Shown in pieces: positions 8,817 to 17,913 of a stretch of DNA of 64,000 nucleotides. Every line of letters starts with the position of its first letter. The stretch's first letter is position 1. The notes under the pieces are model-generated. The model had not been told where the DNA came from, ran no database searches, and saw only the letters and a list, made by a program, of their open reading frames with translations. The position numbers and the translations under genes were made by a program. Source of the DNA: DATKDF01 sp963752045 (GTDB taxonomy: Bacteria > Acidobacteriota > Vicinamibacteria > Vicinamibacterales > SCN-69-37); contig CAVVWN010000004.1 in assembly GCA_963752045.1 (NCBI GenBank), positions 245,238 through 309,237 of the forward strand. The letters are read 5' to 3'.

Positions 8817-8845
8817 TTGACAGTCCTGGACTGCAACATTAAAAT
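8817..8845 (+). promoter_or_regulatory. Sigma-70-type promoter for the MqsA-like gene
   Basis: TTGACA (8817-8822), a 17-base spacer and TAAAAT (8840-8845) make a near-consensus promoter in a locally AT-rich patch. Transcription would start near 8852, leaving about 100 bases of leader before the ATG at 8954. Confidence 0.7.
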
Positions 8846-8953
8846 TTCTTTAACTGAGCTACGGCTGATCACCGACAAGCCGTTGGCCGTCGTGATTGGT
8901 CTCCAGCCTGCTCTGGCTCGACTCACCGTCATCACAGTCAAGGACTGCGAGCC

Positions 8954-9478
8954 ATGACCGAGACAAGGCGCTGCGTGGAGTGTGGCGAACCACAACGGCT
9001 CGTTCGCAAGTCTGTGCCATATCCGCAATCTGGCCTGTCGAACGTCTCGCTGCAGAACGTGCCGGTCTGGACCTGCGCCAACGGGCATGAAGAGGTTGTC
9101 GTTCCCAACACGAAGGCACTTCACGAACTTCTGGCCTATCTGATCATTCGTAAGCCTGTTTCGCTGGTAGGGCCCGAGGTTCGTTTCTTGAGAAGGCGTA
9201 CTGGCCTGTCTGCAAAGGACTTTGCGTCCAGGATTGGCCTGACGCCCGTGAGGCTCTCGGAACTGGAGAACGGCGTCCGCCCACTCATCAAACGGACAGA
9301 CGTCCTCATCAGACTCTCCATTGCGGCAATCATGGCGTCCAGAGACCGGGCTCCGTTTCCTGCAGATTTGGCCCCACTTGTCGAACAGTTGGAGAACGCC
9401 TGGGACGTGGGAGAGCATCGACTGAGACACAACGAGAACGCATCGCGAGATCGGGAGTGGGAAGAAGCACGCGGCTAA
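8954..9478 (+). CDS. MqsA/YgiT-type zinc-finger and HTH protein (antitoxin-like regulator)
   Basis: A 174-residue protein with an N-terminal zinc-ribbon-like part (C7-x2-C10 and a second CANGH group near residue 41) and an Xre-type helix-turn-helix at about residues 74-108 (FLRRRTGLSAKDFASRIGLT). This is the layout of MqsA antitoxins and of the type II TA-associated YgiT family. The usual small toxin gene is not evident upstream, so it may be an orphan regulator. It has its own strong promoter and ends about 60 bases before the promoter of the transport operon at 9535, which makes it a candidate regulator of that operon. Confidence 0.75.
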   Translation: MTETRRCVECGEPQRLVRKSVPYPQSGLSNVSLQNVPVWTCANGHEEVVVPNTKALHELLAYLIIRKPVSLVGPEVRFLRRRTGLSAKDFASRIGLTPVRLSELENGVRPLIKRTDVLIRLSIAAIMASRDRAPFPADLAPLVEQLENAWDVGEHRLRHNENASRDREWEEARG

Positions 9479-9534
9479 TCGGAGCGATTTTGACTCCTCA
9501 AAACGCCCGCGCCGGCACCCGGCCACGGTTTCTC

Positions 9535-9563
9535 TTGACTCCTTGTGAAAGATTTCACATAAT
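9535..9563 (+). promoter_or_regulatory. Promoter with embedded inverted-repeat operator, transport operon copy 1
   Basis: TTGACT (9535-9540), 17 bases and CATAAT (9558-9563). The spacer holds GTGAAAGATTTCAC (9545-9558), a perfect 6+6 inverted repeat around GA, so a bound dimer would block polymerase. The second operon copy has the equivalent site at the same offset from its -35 box. Confidence 0.7.
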
Positions 9564-9650
9564 TTCGCCAGTCGTTCCCGGCCCGATTTCTACGTTAGAA
9601 CGACCCTCACGGCTCCCTTCCCCGGGGGCTGTCTGACAGCGTAAGACCGA

Positions 9651-10503
9651 ATGGCTCGCCTTACTCTTAGCTTCCTTTTACTCGTCTTCCTGAATACCTG
9701 GGCCGGGGACGAGTTTTCTCCCGAAGCAGGCGCCGCGCGGCGCGACCCCCGCCGAGCGCGGCACGTGGCTGGCCAGACAGGTCGAAGACCGCGACACGGG
9801 CCGCGACGCCCGCATCTCCATGCGCATGCGGCTCTACGACCGCCGCGACCGCGTCCGCGAGCGCGCGCTCACGTTGCTCTCGATGCGTGGCGGCGCCGGC
9901 CGGCCCGTCGACGGCGACCGCACGCTCATCCGGTTCACCTATCCCAACGACATCGACGGCACCGGCTTCCTCGTCTGGGAGCATCCCGACGCCGAAGACG
10001 AGCGCTTCCTGTACCTGCCGTCGCTCGGCCGCACGCGCCGCATCGCCGGCTCCGAAGCGCAGGAGAGTTTCGTCGGCAGCGACTTCACGTACGAAGACAT
10101 CGGCGGGCGCGAGTTCGACGACTACGACTACGTCCTCGTCGACGAGGCCGGCACGCCGGCCGTCTGGAAAGCCGCCGACGGCTCCACCCATCCGGCCCAT
10201 CGCCTGGAGTCGAGAAGCAAGGACCCGAACGCCCGCTACCCGCGCGTCGTCTCGCTCGTCCGGCAGGATAATTTCGTCGTCGTCGGCGCCGAGATCTACA
10301 ACCGGCGCGGCGGCGTCCAGAAATCCTTCGAGGTGCTGCGCCTCGAGCAGGTTGACGGATACTGGACCACGCTCGAGATGAAGATGACCGACCTGGTCCA
10401 GAACACGCGAACCGAGCTGGTATTCGAAGACGTCGCCTACGACGTGGGCCTCTCGGCCGACACGTTCACGCGCCGCGAGCTGGAACGCGGCCGCCGGCCG
10501 TGA
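9651..10503 (+). CDS. Outer-membrane lipoprotein-sorting (LolA-like) protein, operon copy 1 (one frameshift)
   Basis: A periplasmic LolA/LolB-like beta-fold protein expected to carry a lipid or hydrophobic ligand for the transporter that follows. The signal peptide is MARLTLSFLLLVFLNTWAG. The conserved body includes RMRLYDRRDRVRERALTLLS, LYLPSLGRTRRIAGSE, SDFTYEDIGGREF and VSLVRQDNFVVVGAE. Comparison with the intact copy at 31130-31984 shows one frame change near 9745, within a GC-rich run. The stop overlaps the next start as GTGA. Confidence 0.82.
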
Positions 10504-12867
10504 ACCGGCCGGCTCGCTCGCTGAGCCACGCGCTTGCCGACCAGCTCTACCGCTGGCGGTTCGCGCTCTCGGCCGTCGTGCTCATCGGCGCCGTCTTTCT
10601 CGCGCCGCTCGCCAACTTCACTACCATCGACAACGAGCTGACCGCCTGGTTCGCGCCCGACGACCCCGTCTACCAGAGGTACGAGCGCCTGCGCGACGAA
10701 TTCGGCGGCACGCGCACGCTCATCATCGCGATCGAAGCGCCGAGCCGCGACCGCCTGCTGAGCGAAGAGGGCTTCGATTACATCGACGAGGTGACGACGG
10801 CCATCGACCGCGTGCCCGTCGTCGAGCGCGTCGCGAGCCTTGCGACGGCGACCGTGATCGACGCGCGGCCATCAGACGACCCCGACGAACCGGCCTGGCT
10901 CGACGTCCGCGCGCTCTTCGACGACCTCGACAGCGTGACGCCCTCCGACGTTGGAGCGCGTGCCATCGACGACGAGCTGCTGCGCGGCGACCTCATTTCC
11001 GAGGACGGCACGGTAGCCGCCGTCATCATCTTCTTCGACGAATCGGCGATCGACGACGTGCGCGCCGCGACCCTCGAAGACATCAGGGGCATCGTCGAAT
11101 CGGGTCTGCCGGATGGCTTCCGCGCCTACTACAACGGCAGCATCGAAATCAGCGAGACCTACACACGCATCACGCTCGACAACCAGCTCAAGCTCACGCC
11201 GCCGATTCTGCTCCTTACGGCCTTGGCGCTCTTTGCGATGTTCCGCTCGTGGCGGCACGTGCTCCTGACCATGTTCGCCGTGCTCGTGAGCCTGGTCTGG
11301 ACGCTTGGCCTCTACAGCCTGCTGGGCTTCAGCTACAACGTGCTGAGCAGCATCATCGTGCCCATGACCGTCGTCCTGGCCGTGGCCGACGACGTGCACA
11401 TCATTCAGCACTACATCGAGAGCCGGCGGAAGGGGACCGCCGAGCAGGCCTTCAAGGCGAGTGTGTCGCATCTGTTCGCGCCGATTCTCGGCGCCACGGC
11501 GACCACGGCGCTGGGCATGGCGTCGCTCGGCACGAGCCACGTCACGGCCGTGCGGGAGTTCGGCTTACGGCGCGGCCGTGGGCGTGTCGGTGGACTTCGT
11601 CATCTCGATGACGCTCGTGCCGACGCTCCTCGGCTTCATCAGGCCAACGGCCCGGATCGCGCCGCAGGAAGCCTGGTTCAAGGGGCCGCTCCTGGCCGTG
11701 GCGCGGTTCTCGGTTCGACGCGCGCCGATCGTGGCCGGCGTGGCCGGCCTCATCGTCGTCTGGGCGGTGGCAGGCCTCGGGCGCGTGCGCGTGGACACGA
11801 ATCACATCAACTTCTTCGCCCGGTCGCATCCGCTGAGCGAGTCGGCCCATGTCATCGACGACAAGCTGGCCGGCATTTACACCTATCAGGTGATGCTCGA
11901 GGGGCCGCCCGAGTCGCTGCGCGATCCCGACATCCTGCGACGCATGGACGCGCTCGAGGACGAGCTGCGCGGCATGGAGTACGTGCGCAAGGTCACCGGG
12001 CTCGTCGACTACGTACAGCGCGTGCACCGCGAGCTTGGCGACGGCAGCGGTGAGCGCGGCATTCCCGACGATCCCTCGCTCGTGGCCCAGGAGCTCTTCG
12101 TGTTCTCGCTGGCCGACCAGGGTCGAATCGAGCTCCAGCAGGTGGCCGCAAGCGACTTCTCGACGGCGCAGATCACGGTGAAGCAGGCGTCGATGAGCTC
12201 GGACCTGCTCTACGTGCAGATGAACGACGTGCAGCAGGTCGCATCGGCCATGTTTGCCGGCACGGGCGTCGAAGCGTCGGTGACCGGCTCCGGGCACATG
12301 TTCGCCACGCTCGACACGTACCTCGTCGATTCCCAAATCACGAGCTTCACCACGGCTTTCATCACGGTCTTCAGCGTCATCTTCCTGGTCTTCCGTTCGT
12401 GGCGGTTCGGCCTGCTGTCGATCGTGCCGAACCTGTTTCCCGTGCTCGCCGTCTTTGGCGTGATGGGCTGGCTCGACATCTCGCTCAACGTGGCCACGGT
12501 CATGCTCGCGAGCGTCGCGCTCGGCGTGGTCGACGATGACACGGTGCATTTCATCAGCCGGTATCGCCGGGAAACGGCCGGAGGCCGTACGGCGCCCGAG
12601 GCGATCGAAGCGGCCACGACGCACGAGGGCCGCGCGGCGCTCACCGCAGCCGTCATCAACAGCTGCGCCTTCGCGGTGCTGGCGCTGTCCGAGTACAAGC
12701 CGACGGCCTGGTTCGGCGGGCTGCTCGCGCTCACGATGATCGTCGCGTTCCTCGCCGAGGTGTTCATCCTCCCGGCCACGATCACGCTCTTCCCGCGCCT
12801 CTTCGGCCCGGAGCGGGTGCACGCCCGCATCGGCCCGCGCCAGGCCGTCGACGGGGGCGAGGCGTGA
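10500..12867 (+). CDS. MMPL/RND-family transporter, operon copy 1 (one frameshift)
   Basis: A resistance-nodulation-division permease of about 788 residues with the duplicated MMPL layout. Each half has one helix, a large periplasmic loop and a bundle of five helices. Motifs include VVLAVADDVHIIQHY and LGVVDDDTVHFISRYRRET, the paired acidic residues being the expected proton relay. It probably moves lipids or other hydrophobic cargo. The frame changes near 11565, where an extra T lies between GGC and TAC; the copy at 31981 reads through intact there. The GTG start overlaps the upstream stop by four bases. Confidence 0.88.
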
Positions 12868-14273
12868 CGGGTGCGCTCATCCTGGCTGCCGCGATGGCCA
12901 TGGGCGGGCCGGTCTGTCGGGCCGACGGCGCGTGTCTGGGCTCCCCTCCGACTGTCGCGGTGCCGCTGGAGGGGCGGGCTTCAGCCCGCCCCCGTACCGG
13001 GCCGGCTGAAGCCGGCCCCTCCATCTACGTCCCCCCGGAAGTGCAATCCTCGGCGTCGCGCGACCGGTTCGACGCCGGGGGCGAGATGTCCGTGCTCTTC
13101 GACTGGCTGCCCGAGCGCGACGTGTTCGAGTTGCGGCCGCGGCTGCTCGCTGACGCGAGGTTCGAGCCGGCCGATTGGCTGCGGTTCTACGGAGAGGCGC
13201 TGGCCGAGGGACTCGCCGCCGACCGCAGTGAGTTCGGCGGCGTTGGCTACGCCGTGGCGTGGCTTCGCGAGGGATGGGTCGAGCTTGTCGGAAATCGCGC
13301 CGACCTTCGAGCGGGTTACGGCCGCATCGTCTGGGGGCGGCTCGATGAGGTGCAGCCTTCCGATGTCATCAACCCGCTCGACGCCGCGAAGTACCTGCTC
13401 GAGGACCGAAGCGAGGCGCGGTTGCCGGTCGCGTTCGTGCGCGGGCGTGTGTATCCGGTCGATGGCGTGGCGATCGAGGGCATCATCTCGCCTCGATTCG
13501 AGCGCGGGGTCTACGACACGCTCGACGAGCCGACCTCGCCGTTCAACCTGCTGAACGACCTGGTGCTGCCGGCCGGAACCGTCGTGTCCACGAACGAGGT
13601 GGAGGGCCGGCCACCCGACGTGAGCTGGTCGAAGCCGCTCGGCGGCGCGCGCGTGACGGCGACGGCCGGGCGTCTGGACTTCGCGGTGTCGGCCTACGAG
13701 GGCGCCGACGGGTTCGGCATCGTCACGTTCGAGCCGGAGACGGTGCCGCCGGTCTCCGCCCAGGTCGTCGGCCGGCTCGTCGAGACGTTCCCGCGATTCC
13801 GGATGTACGCGGGCGACTTCGAGACGGTGATGGGCGAGTGGGCGCTGCGCGGCGAGGCAGCGGTGTTCACGAAGAAGAAGCTGGCCGGCGTCACGGTGCC
13901 TGGAGCGGTGAACGGGCGGGTGATTGACGCCGGCGTGGGGTTCGACCGGCGCGCCGGCGACTTGCGTGTGTACGGCACGGCGCTCTTTCACCGCGAGTGG
14001 TCCGACGAGGACCCGGGCGTCGAGCGGACGGACTTCAGCCTGGTGGGATCGGTCGACACCACGCTTGCGCGCGACACGCACCTGCTGCGCGCGTTTGCCG
14101 TGGTCAACCCCGGCGACGAGTCGGCCTTCGTTCGCGGCCTCTGGGAGTGGAGCATCGCCGACAACACGTCGCTCGACGTCTCGGCCGGCGCCTTCCTCGG
14201 GACGAGCAACGACACGCTGGGCCGCTTCAAGGGCCGCAACTTCGTCTTCACCCGACTCCGCTGGCACTTCTAG
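12864..14273 (+). CDS. Predicted outer-membrane beta-barrel protein, operon copy 1
   Basis: A 469-residue exported protein with a signal peptide (MTGALILAAAMAMGG) and many short amphipathic strands, ending in an aromatic residue (RLRWHF) as outer-membrane barrels do. It resembles the DUF1302-like partners of MMPL transporters, and its place as third gene of the operon supports a lipid-export route. About 17 residues after the signal peptide (GRASARPRTGPAEAGPS) are encoded by a REP-like palindrome pair and are absent from the copy at 34345. It starts at GTG overlapping the transporter stop. The stop codon abuts a 123-bp hairpin. Confidence 0.75.
   Translation: MTGALILAAAMAMGGPVCRADGACLGSPPTVAVPLEGRASARPRTGPAEAGPSIYVPPEVQSSASRDRFDAGGEMSVLFDWLPERDVFELRPRLLADARFEPADWLRFYGEALAEGLAADRSEFGGVGYAVAWLREGWVELVGNRADLRAGYGRIVWGRLDEVQPSDVINPLDAAKYLLEDRSEARLPVAFVRGRVYPVDGVAIEGIISPRFERGVYDTLDEPTSPFNLLNDLVLPAGTVVSTNEVEGRPPDVSWSKPLGGARVTATAGRLDFAVSAYEGADGFGIVTFEPETVPPVSAQVVGRLVETFPRFRMYAGDFETVMGEWALRGEAAVFTKKKLAGVTVPGAVNGRVIDAGVGFDRRAGDLRVYGTALFHREWSDEDPGVERTDFSLVGSVDTTLARDTHLLRAFAVVNPGDESAFVRGLWEWSIADNTSLDVSAGAFLGTSNDTLGRFKGRNFVFTRLRWHF
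12968..13022. repeat. Paired REP-like palindromes inside a coding sequence
   Basis: GGGCGGGCTTCAGCCCGCC is followed by GGGCCGGCTGAAGCCGGCCC, each self-complementary, and the outer ends GGAGGGGC/GCCCCTCC are also inverted. The unit is translated in frame in the barrel gene. The same two-part unit occurs at 21372-21427 and 21977-22032. Confidence 0.85.
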
Positions 14274-14394
14274 GGGGACGGGTCTGTTTTCCACAGAATC
14301 GCGCACAATGGTGCCAGGTCTCGGTCGGGCATTTGCCCTCCCGGAGACCTGGCACCTGAGTGCGCGATTCTGTGGAAAACAGACCCGTCCCCCT
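14272..14394. repeat. 123-bp hairpin element, copy 1
   Basis: 35-base perfect arms (14272-14306 and 14360-14394) contain GGGGACGGGTCTGTTTTCC. An inner stem is made by GTGCCAGGTCTC and GAGACCTGGCAC. The left arm begins in the stop codon of the barrel gene and the right arm begins with the GTG used as start by the MBL gene. A second element of exactly the same length lies at 17791-17913. Confidence 0.85.
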
Positions 14395-15166
14395 GACTGC
14401 TGGCAATCCCGGGCCGCTGACTGGCGAGGGCAACAACACCTGGCTCGTTGACGGCCCGCAGCCGGCCCTTGTCGACGCCGGCGTCGGCCTCGACGCGCAC
14501 GTCGAGGCCGTCGCCACCGCGCTTGGAGGACGCGCGCTCGCGCGCGTCCTCGTCACGCACGGCCACCACGACCACGCCTCCGGCGTGCCCGCGCTGGCCG
14601 CGCGCTGGCCCGGCCTGGCCCCCGCGAAGTTCGTCCTGCCAGGCGAGTCCGACTGGCACCCGCTCGCCGAGGGCGACACCATCACGACGGGCCGCACCAC
14701 GCTCCTCGTCCTCCACACCCCGGGACACGCGCCCGACCACGTCAGCTTCTGGGACGACGAGACCGGCAGTCTGTACTCGGGCGACATGGTCATCTCGGGC
14801 ACGACGGTCATGATCCCGGCCGGGCGTGGCGGCAACCTCCGCGCCTACCTGCGCTCGCTCGAGCGGCTCGCCGCTCTCGCTCCCCGTCGCATCTACCCGG
14901 GCCATGGCCCGGTCGTCGACCGCCCGGTGGAGCTCATCCGCGAGTACATCGGCCACCGGATGCTGCGCGAACGCCAGGTGCTGGCCTGTCTTGCCAATGG
15001 CATCACGGAGGTCGACGCCATGGTCGCGTCGATCTACGGCACGCTTCCGGGCCCCGTCTTTCGGGCCGCCAGAGAGACCGTTGAAGCGCACCTGGAGAAG
15101 CTCCGCGAGGACGATCCCCCGCGGTTCATGAACGAGCCGGCTCGCGGCGGCCCGTCACGGCGCTGA
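14360..15166 (+). CDS. MBL-fold metallohydrolase (LACTB2-like)
   Basis: A 268-residue metallo-beta-lactamase-fold protein. The dinuclear metal motif is THGHHDHASG near residue 72; further ligands are in HTPGHAPDH, SGDMVIS and YPGHGP. A C-terminal winged-helix-like tail (about residues 205-268) is as in LACTB2-type hydrolases/endoribonucleases. The only plausible start is the GTG at 14360, which lies in the right arm of a 123-bp hairpin, so the N-terminus (SVENRPVPL) is encoded by the repeat. The substrate is unknown. Confidence 0.85.
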   Translation: MRDSVENRPVPLTAGNPGPLTGEGNNTWLVDGPQPALVDAGVGLDAHVEAVATALGGRALARVLVTHGHHDHASGVPALAARWPGLAPAKFVLPGESDWHPLAEGDTITTGRTTLLVLHTPGHAPDHVSFWDDETGSLYSGDMVISGTTVMIPAGRGGNLRAYLRSLERLAALAPRRIYPGHGPVVDRPVELIREYIGHRMLRERQVLACLANGITEVDAMVASIYGTLPGPVFRAARETVEAHLEKLREDDPPRFMNEPARGGPSRR

Positions 15167-15211
15167 CGGAAACGATTGCAGGCCGCAAGCGTAGTAGATC
15201 ATCGCATCCGC

Positions 15212-15697
15212 ATGTCACAGGCGACTTCACAATCCTCGACGGCTGCCGCGATCCGGCGCCTGCTGCTGGCCCTCCTCACGTTCGGTATCGTGGCCACGAC
15301 GACCGACCTGATGCTGCTCGACCACCACGAAGACCTGCGTCAGTACGCGCCGCTCGTTCTGAACGGCCTGGCGCTTGCCGCCATCGTGTGGCACGTGGCG
15401 AGCGGCACCGCCGCGAGCGTGCGCGCGCTGCAGGTGCTCATGCTCTTCTTCCTCGTGGCGGCCGTGCTGGGCGTGACGTTCCACTACCAGGGCAACCTGG
15501 AGTTCCAGCTCGAAATCAACCCGGAGCAGCCGGCCTGGGATCTGTTCACCAAGGTCATTCGCGCCAAGGCGCCGCCCGCGCTCGCCCCCGGCGTCATGGC
15601 ACAATTGGGGTTTCTGGGGCTCATCTACACCTACCGGCACCCGGCTCTTTCGCCCGCGTCGGCCGCGACGACGCAACCAACAGGAGACCACGTATGA
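15212..15697 (+). CDS. Small integral membrane protein, unknown
   Basis: About 161 residues with four predicted membrane helices: LLLALLTFGIVATT, a segment around VLNGLALAAIVWHV, LQVLMLFFLVAAVLGVTF and a C-terminal one near APGVMAQLGFLGLIY. The loop between helices 1 and 2 has LLDHHEDLRQ. I recognise no family. The ATG at 15212 is chosen over an upstream ATG because the earlier residues look like leader sequence. Its TGA overlaps the next ATG (ATGA), so it is translationally coupled to the helix-hairpin-helix protein. Confidence 0.7.
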   Translation: MSQATSQSSTAAAIRRLLLALLTFGIVATTTDLMLLDHHEDLRQYAPLVLNGLALAAIVWHVASGTAASVRALQVLMLFFLVAAVLGVTFHYQGNLEFQLEINPEQPAWDLFTKVIRAKAPPALAPGVMAQLGFLGLIYTYRHPALSPASAATTQPTGDHV

Positions 15698-16338
15698 CCC
15701 GTAGCACGTTTCTTTCGACCCTTGCGGCGGCACTCGTCGGCTTTGTCGCCTTCGGCGGCGTGTCCCTGCGCGGTCAGGTTGGTCAGGGCCTCGTCGACGT
15801 CAACACGGCCACGGCCGAGCAGCTCGCCGCGCTGCCGCACATGTCGCCCGCGGCGGTCAAGGCCGTCACCGACGGCAAGCCCTTCATGAGCATCGTCGAC
15901 CTGCACAAGGTGCTCACGGCCGCCGGGCTCACAGCCGAACAGACGACCGAGCTTTACGGCAAGGCGTTCATCCATGTGAACCTGAACACCGGCACGCGCG
16001 AGGAGATCCTGCTGATCCCGGGCGCCGGCAACCGCATGGTCCGCGAGTTCGACGAGTACCGCCCATGGGTCAACTGGGCGCAGTTCGACAAGGAGATCAG
16101 CAAGTACGTCGGCATGGAAGAGACGAACCGGCTGAAGCAGTACGTGTTCATCCCGGTGGACCTCAACAAGGCCACCGACGAGGACATTCTCAGCATTCCC
16201 GGCGCCGGCCGCCGCATGGTCCGCGAGTTCAAGGAATACCGCCCGTGGACCTCGCAGGCGCAGTTCGAGAAGGAAATCGGCAAGTACGTGGATGCCAAGG
16301 AAGTGGCGCGCCTCTGGCGATACGTGGTGATCAAGTAG
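15694..16338 (+). CDS. Secreted helix-hairpin-helix (ComEA-like) protein
   Basis: A 214-residue protein with a signal peptide (hydrophobic residues about 6-24) and three helix-hairpin-helix units that begin VDVNTATAEQLAALPHM, VNLNTGTREEILLIPGAG and VDLNKATDEDILSIPGAG. The last two are followed by near-identical RMVREFDEYRPW and RMVREFKEYRPW segments, so the gene arose by internal duplication. ComEA-type domains bind DNA outside the membrane during uptake; here a DNA-binding role is inferred from the motif only. GGAG precedes the start. Confidence 0.8.
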   Translation: MTRSTFLSTLAAALVGFVAFGGVSLRGQVGQGLVDVNTATAEQLAALPHMSPAAVKAVTDGKPFMSIVDLHKVLTAAGLTAEQTTELYGKAFIHVNLNTGTREEILLIPGAGNRMVREFDEYRPWVNWAQFDKEISKYVGMEETNRLKQYVFIPVDLNKATDEDILSIPGAGRRMVREFKEYRPWTSQAQFEKEIGKYVDAKEVARLWRYVVIK

Positions 16339-16406
16339 CGCGACCGGGCAGCCTGTGACACGCGACGCGTCAACGCGTCGGGGCGTCGCCTCTCGACCGG
16401 AAAGAC

Positions 16407-17727
16407 ATGCTGGAGCGCTGGTTCGGTCTTCGCGCGGCGGGCACCACGGTTCAGACCGAGGTGCTCGCCGGCGCGACCACGTTTCTCTCTGCGGCGTACA
16501 TCATCTTCGTCCAGCCGACGGTGCTTTCGGCCGCGGGCATGGACCACGGGGCGGTGCTCACCGCCACGTGCCTCGCCACCGCCATCGCCACGCTGCTCAT
16601 GGCCTTCCTCGCCAACTATCCCATCGTGGTGGCGCCGGCGATGGGGCACAACTTCTTCTTCGCGTTCACGGTGGTCGTCGCCGGCGGCACGCCGTGGCGC
16701 GTGGCCCTTGGCGCGGTGGCCCTTGCCGGGATCCTCTTCATCCTCACGGCGGGCATCGGCCTTCGCGAGCGCGTGATCGCGGCGATTCCCGAATCGCTCA
16801 AGCACGCCATCACGGTCGGTATCGGCCTGCTCATCGCCATGATCGGCCTGCAGTGGAGCGGCATCATCGTCGACGCGCCCGGCACGCTCGTCGCGCTCGG
16901 GTCGCTCACGTCGACGCCGGTGCTCCTGGCCGTGGGCACGCTGGCGATCACGGCCGTGCTGATGGCCCGGGGAGTGGAGATCCGCGATTCTCGTCGGCAT
17001 GGGCGTGGCCACGACGGTGGCGGCTTTCCTGGGTCTCGTCGAGTTCACGGGAATCGTGGCGGCGCCGCCGTCGCTTGCGCCGACGTTCCTCGAGCTCGAC
17101 ATCGCCGGCGCGCTTTCGCCGGCGCTTCTCGACGTCGTGTTCGTCTTCTTTCTGCTCGCGCTCTTCGACTCGATCGGCACGCTCATCGGACTGGCGAGCC
17201 GCATCGGCCTCGTAGGTGAAGACGGCACGGTGCCGCGCGTGCGGCAGGCGCTTCTTGCCGACGCCGTCGGCACGGTGGCCGGCGCGACGCTCGGCACGTC
17301 GACGGTCACGGCCTACATCGAGAGCTCTACGGGCGTTGCGGCCGGCGGGCGAACCGGCCTCACGGCGGTCGTGACGGCCACGCTCTTCCTGCTGGCGCTC
17401 TTCTTCTATCCGCTCGTGGGCATGGTCGGCAGCGGCTACGCGGCCGGCGGGGGAGTGACGCTCTACCCGGTCGTCGCGCCCGCGCTGATTCTCGTGGGCG
17501 TCATGATGATGGACGGCGTGCGGCGCATCAGGTGGGAAGACCCCACCGAGGCGATTCCGTGCTTCCTCGCGCTCATCACGATGCCGCTCGCTTTCAGCAT
17601 CACCGACGGCATCGCATTCGGCTTCATCGCCTACACCGTGCTCAAGCCCGCCACCGGCCGCGCGCGCGAGCTCGACTGGCTCACGTACCTCTTCGCCGCA
17701 CTGTTCCTGATTCGCTACGCCGTGTAG
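16407..17727 (+). CDS. NCS2/AzgA-type purine permease (one frameshift)
   Basis: An adenine/guanine/hypoxanthine permease of about 440 residues with about 12 membrane helices. The N-terminal signatures are QTEVLAGATTFLSAAYIIFV and APAMGHNFFFAF. The C-terminal half has LFDSIGTLIGLASRIGLVGE and the family GTSTVTAYIESSTGVAAGGR. The frame shifts by one base near 16986; the second half resumes as AILVGMGVATTVAAF. The intact motifs on both sides suggest a consensus error rather than a dead gene. Confidence 0.88.
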
Positions 17728-17790
17728 CGGCGCGCCGCGTCTAGGGGGCGCGGCGTCTAGAGGGCGCGGCGTCTAGGGGGCGCGGCGTCT
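17728..17790. repeat. Tandem GGCGCGGCGTCTAG repeat
   Basis: Four imperfect copies of a roughly 16-base word, GGGGGCGCGGCGTCTA, run directly into the left arm of the second 123-bp hairpin. Confidence 0.75.
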
Positions 17791-17913
17791 AGGGGGACGG
17801 GTCTGTTTTCCACAGATTCGGCCCTCAGGGTGCCAGGTCTCCTCGAGGGCGTTCGCCCAAGGGAGACCTGGCCCCCTGTAGACTGAATCTGTGGAAAACA
17901 GACCCGTCCCCCT
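17791..17913. repeat. 123-bp hairpin element, copy 2
   Basis: 29-base arms (17791-17819, 17885-17913) are identical in their outer part to the element at 14272 (GGGGACGGGTCTGTTTTCC). The inner stem is CAGGTCTCC/GGAGACCTG. The right arm supplies the GTG start and first residues of the sulfurtransferase gene. Confidence 0.85.

Noticed and set aside
8799..8957. A 52-codon open frame just upstream of the MqsA-like gene, overlapping its start, which could be a small toxin
   Set aside because: The near-consensus promoter at 8817-8845 lies inside it, so the main transcript would lack its start; composition and sequence match no toxin family I know.
14272..17913. The two 123-bp hairpins as ordinary terminators
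   Set aside because: They lack a U-tract, are far longer than terminators, share sequence with each other, and have a translation start in the right arm. A secondary role in termination is not excluded.
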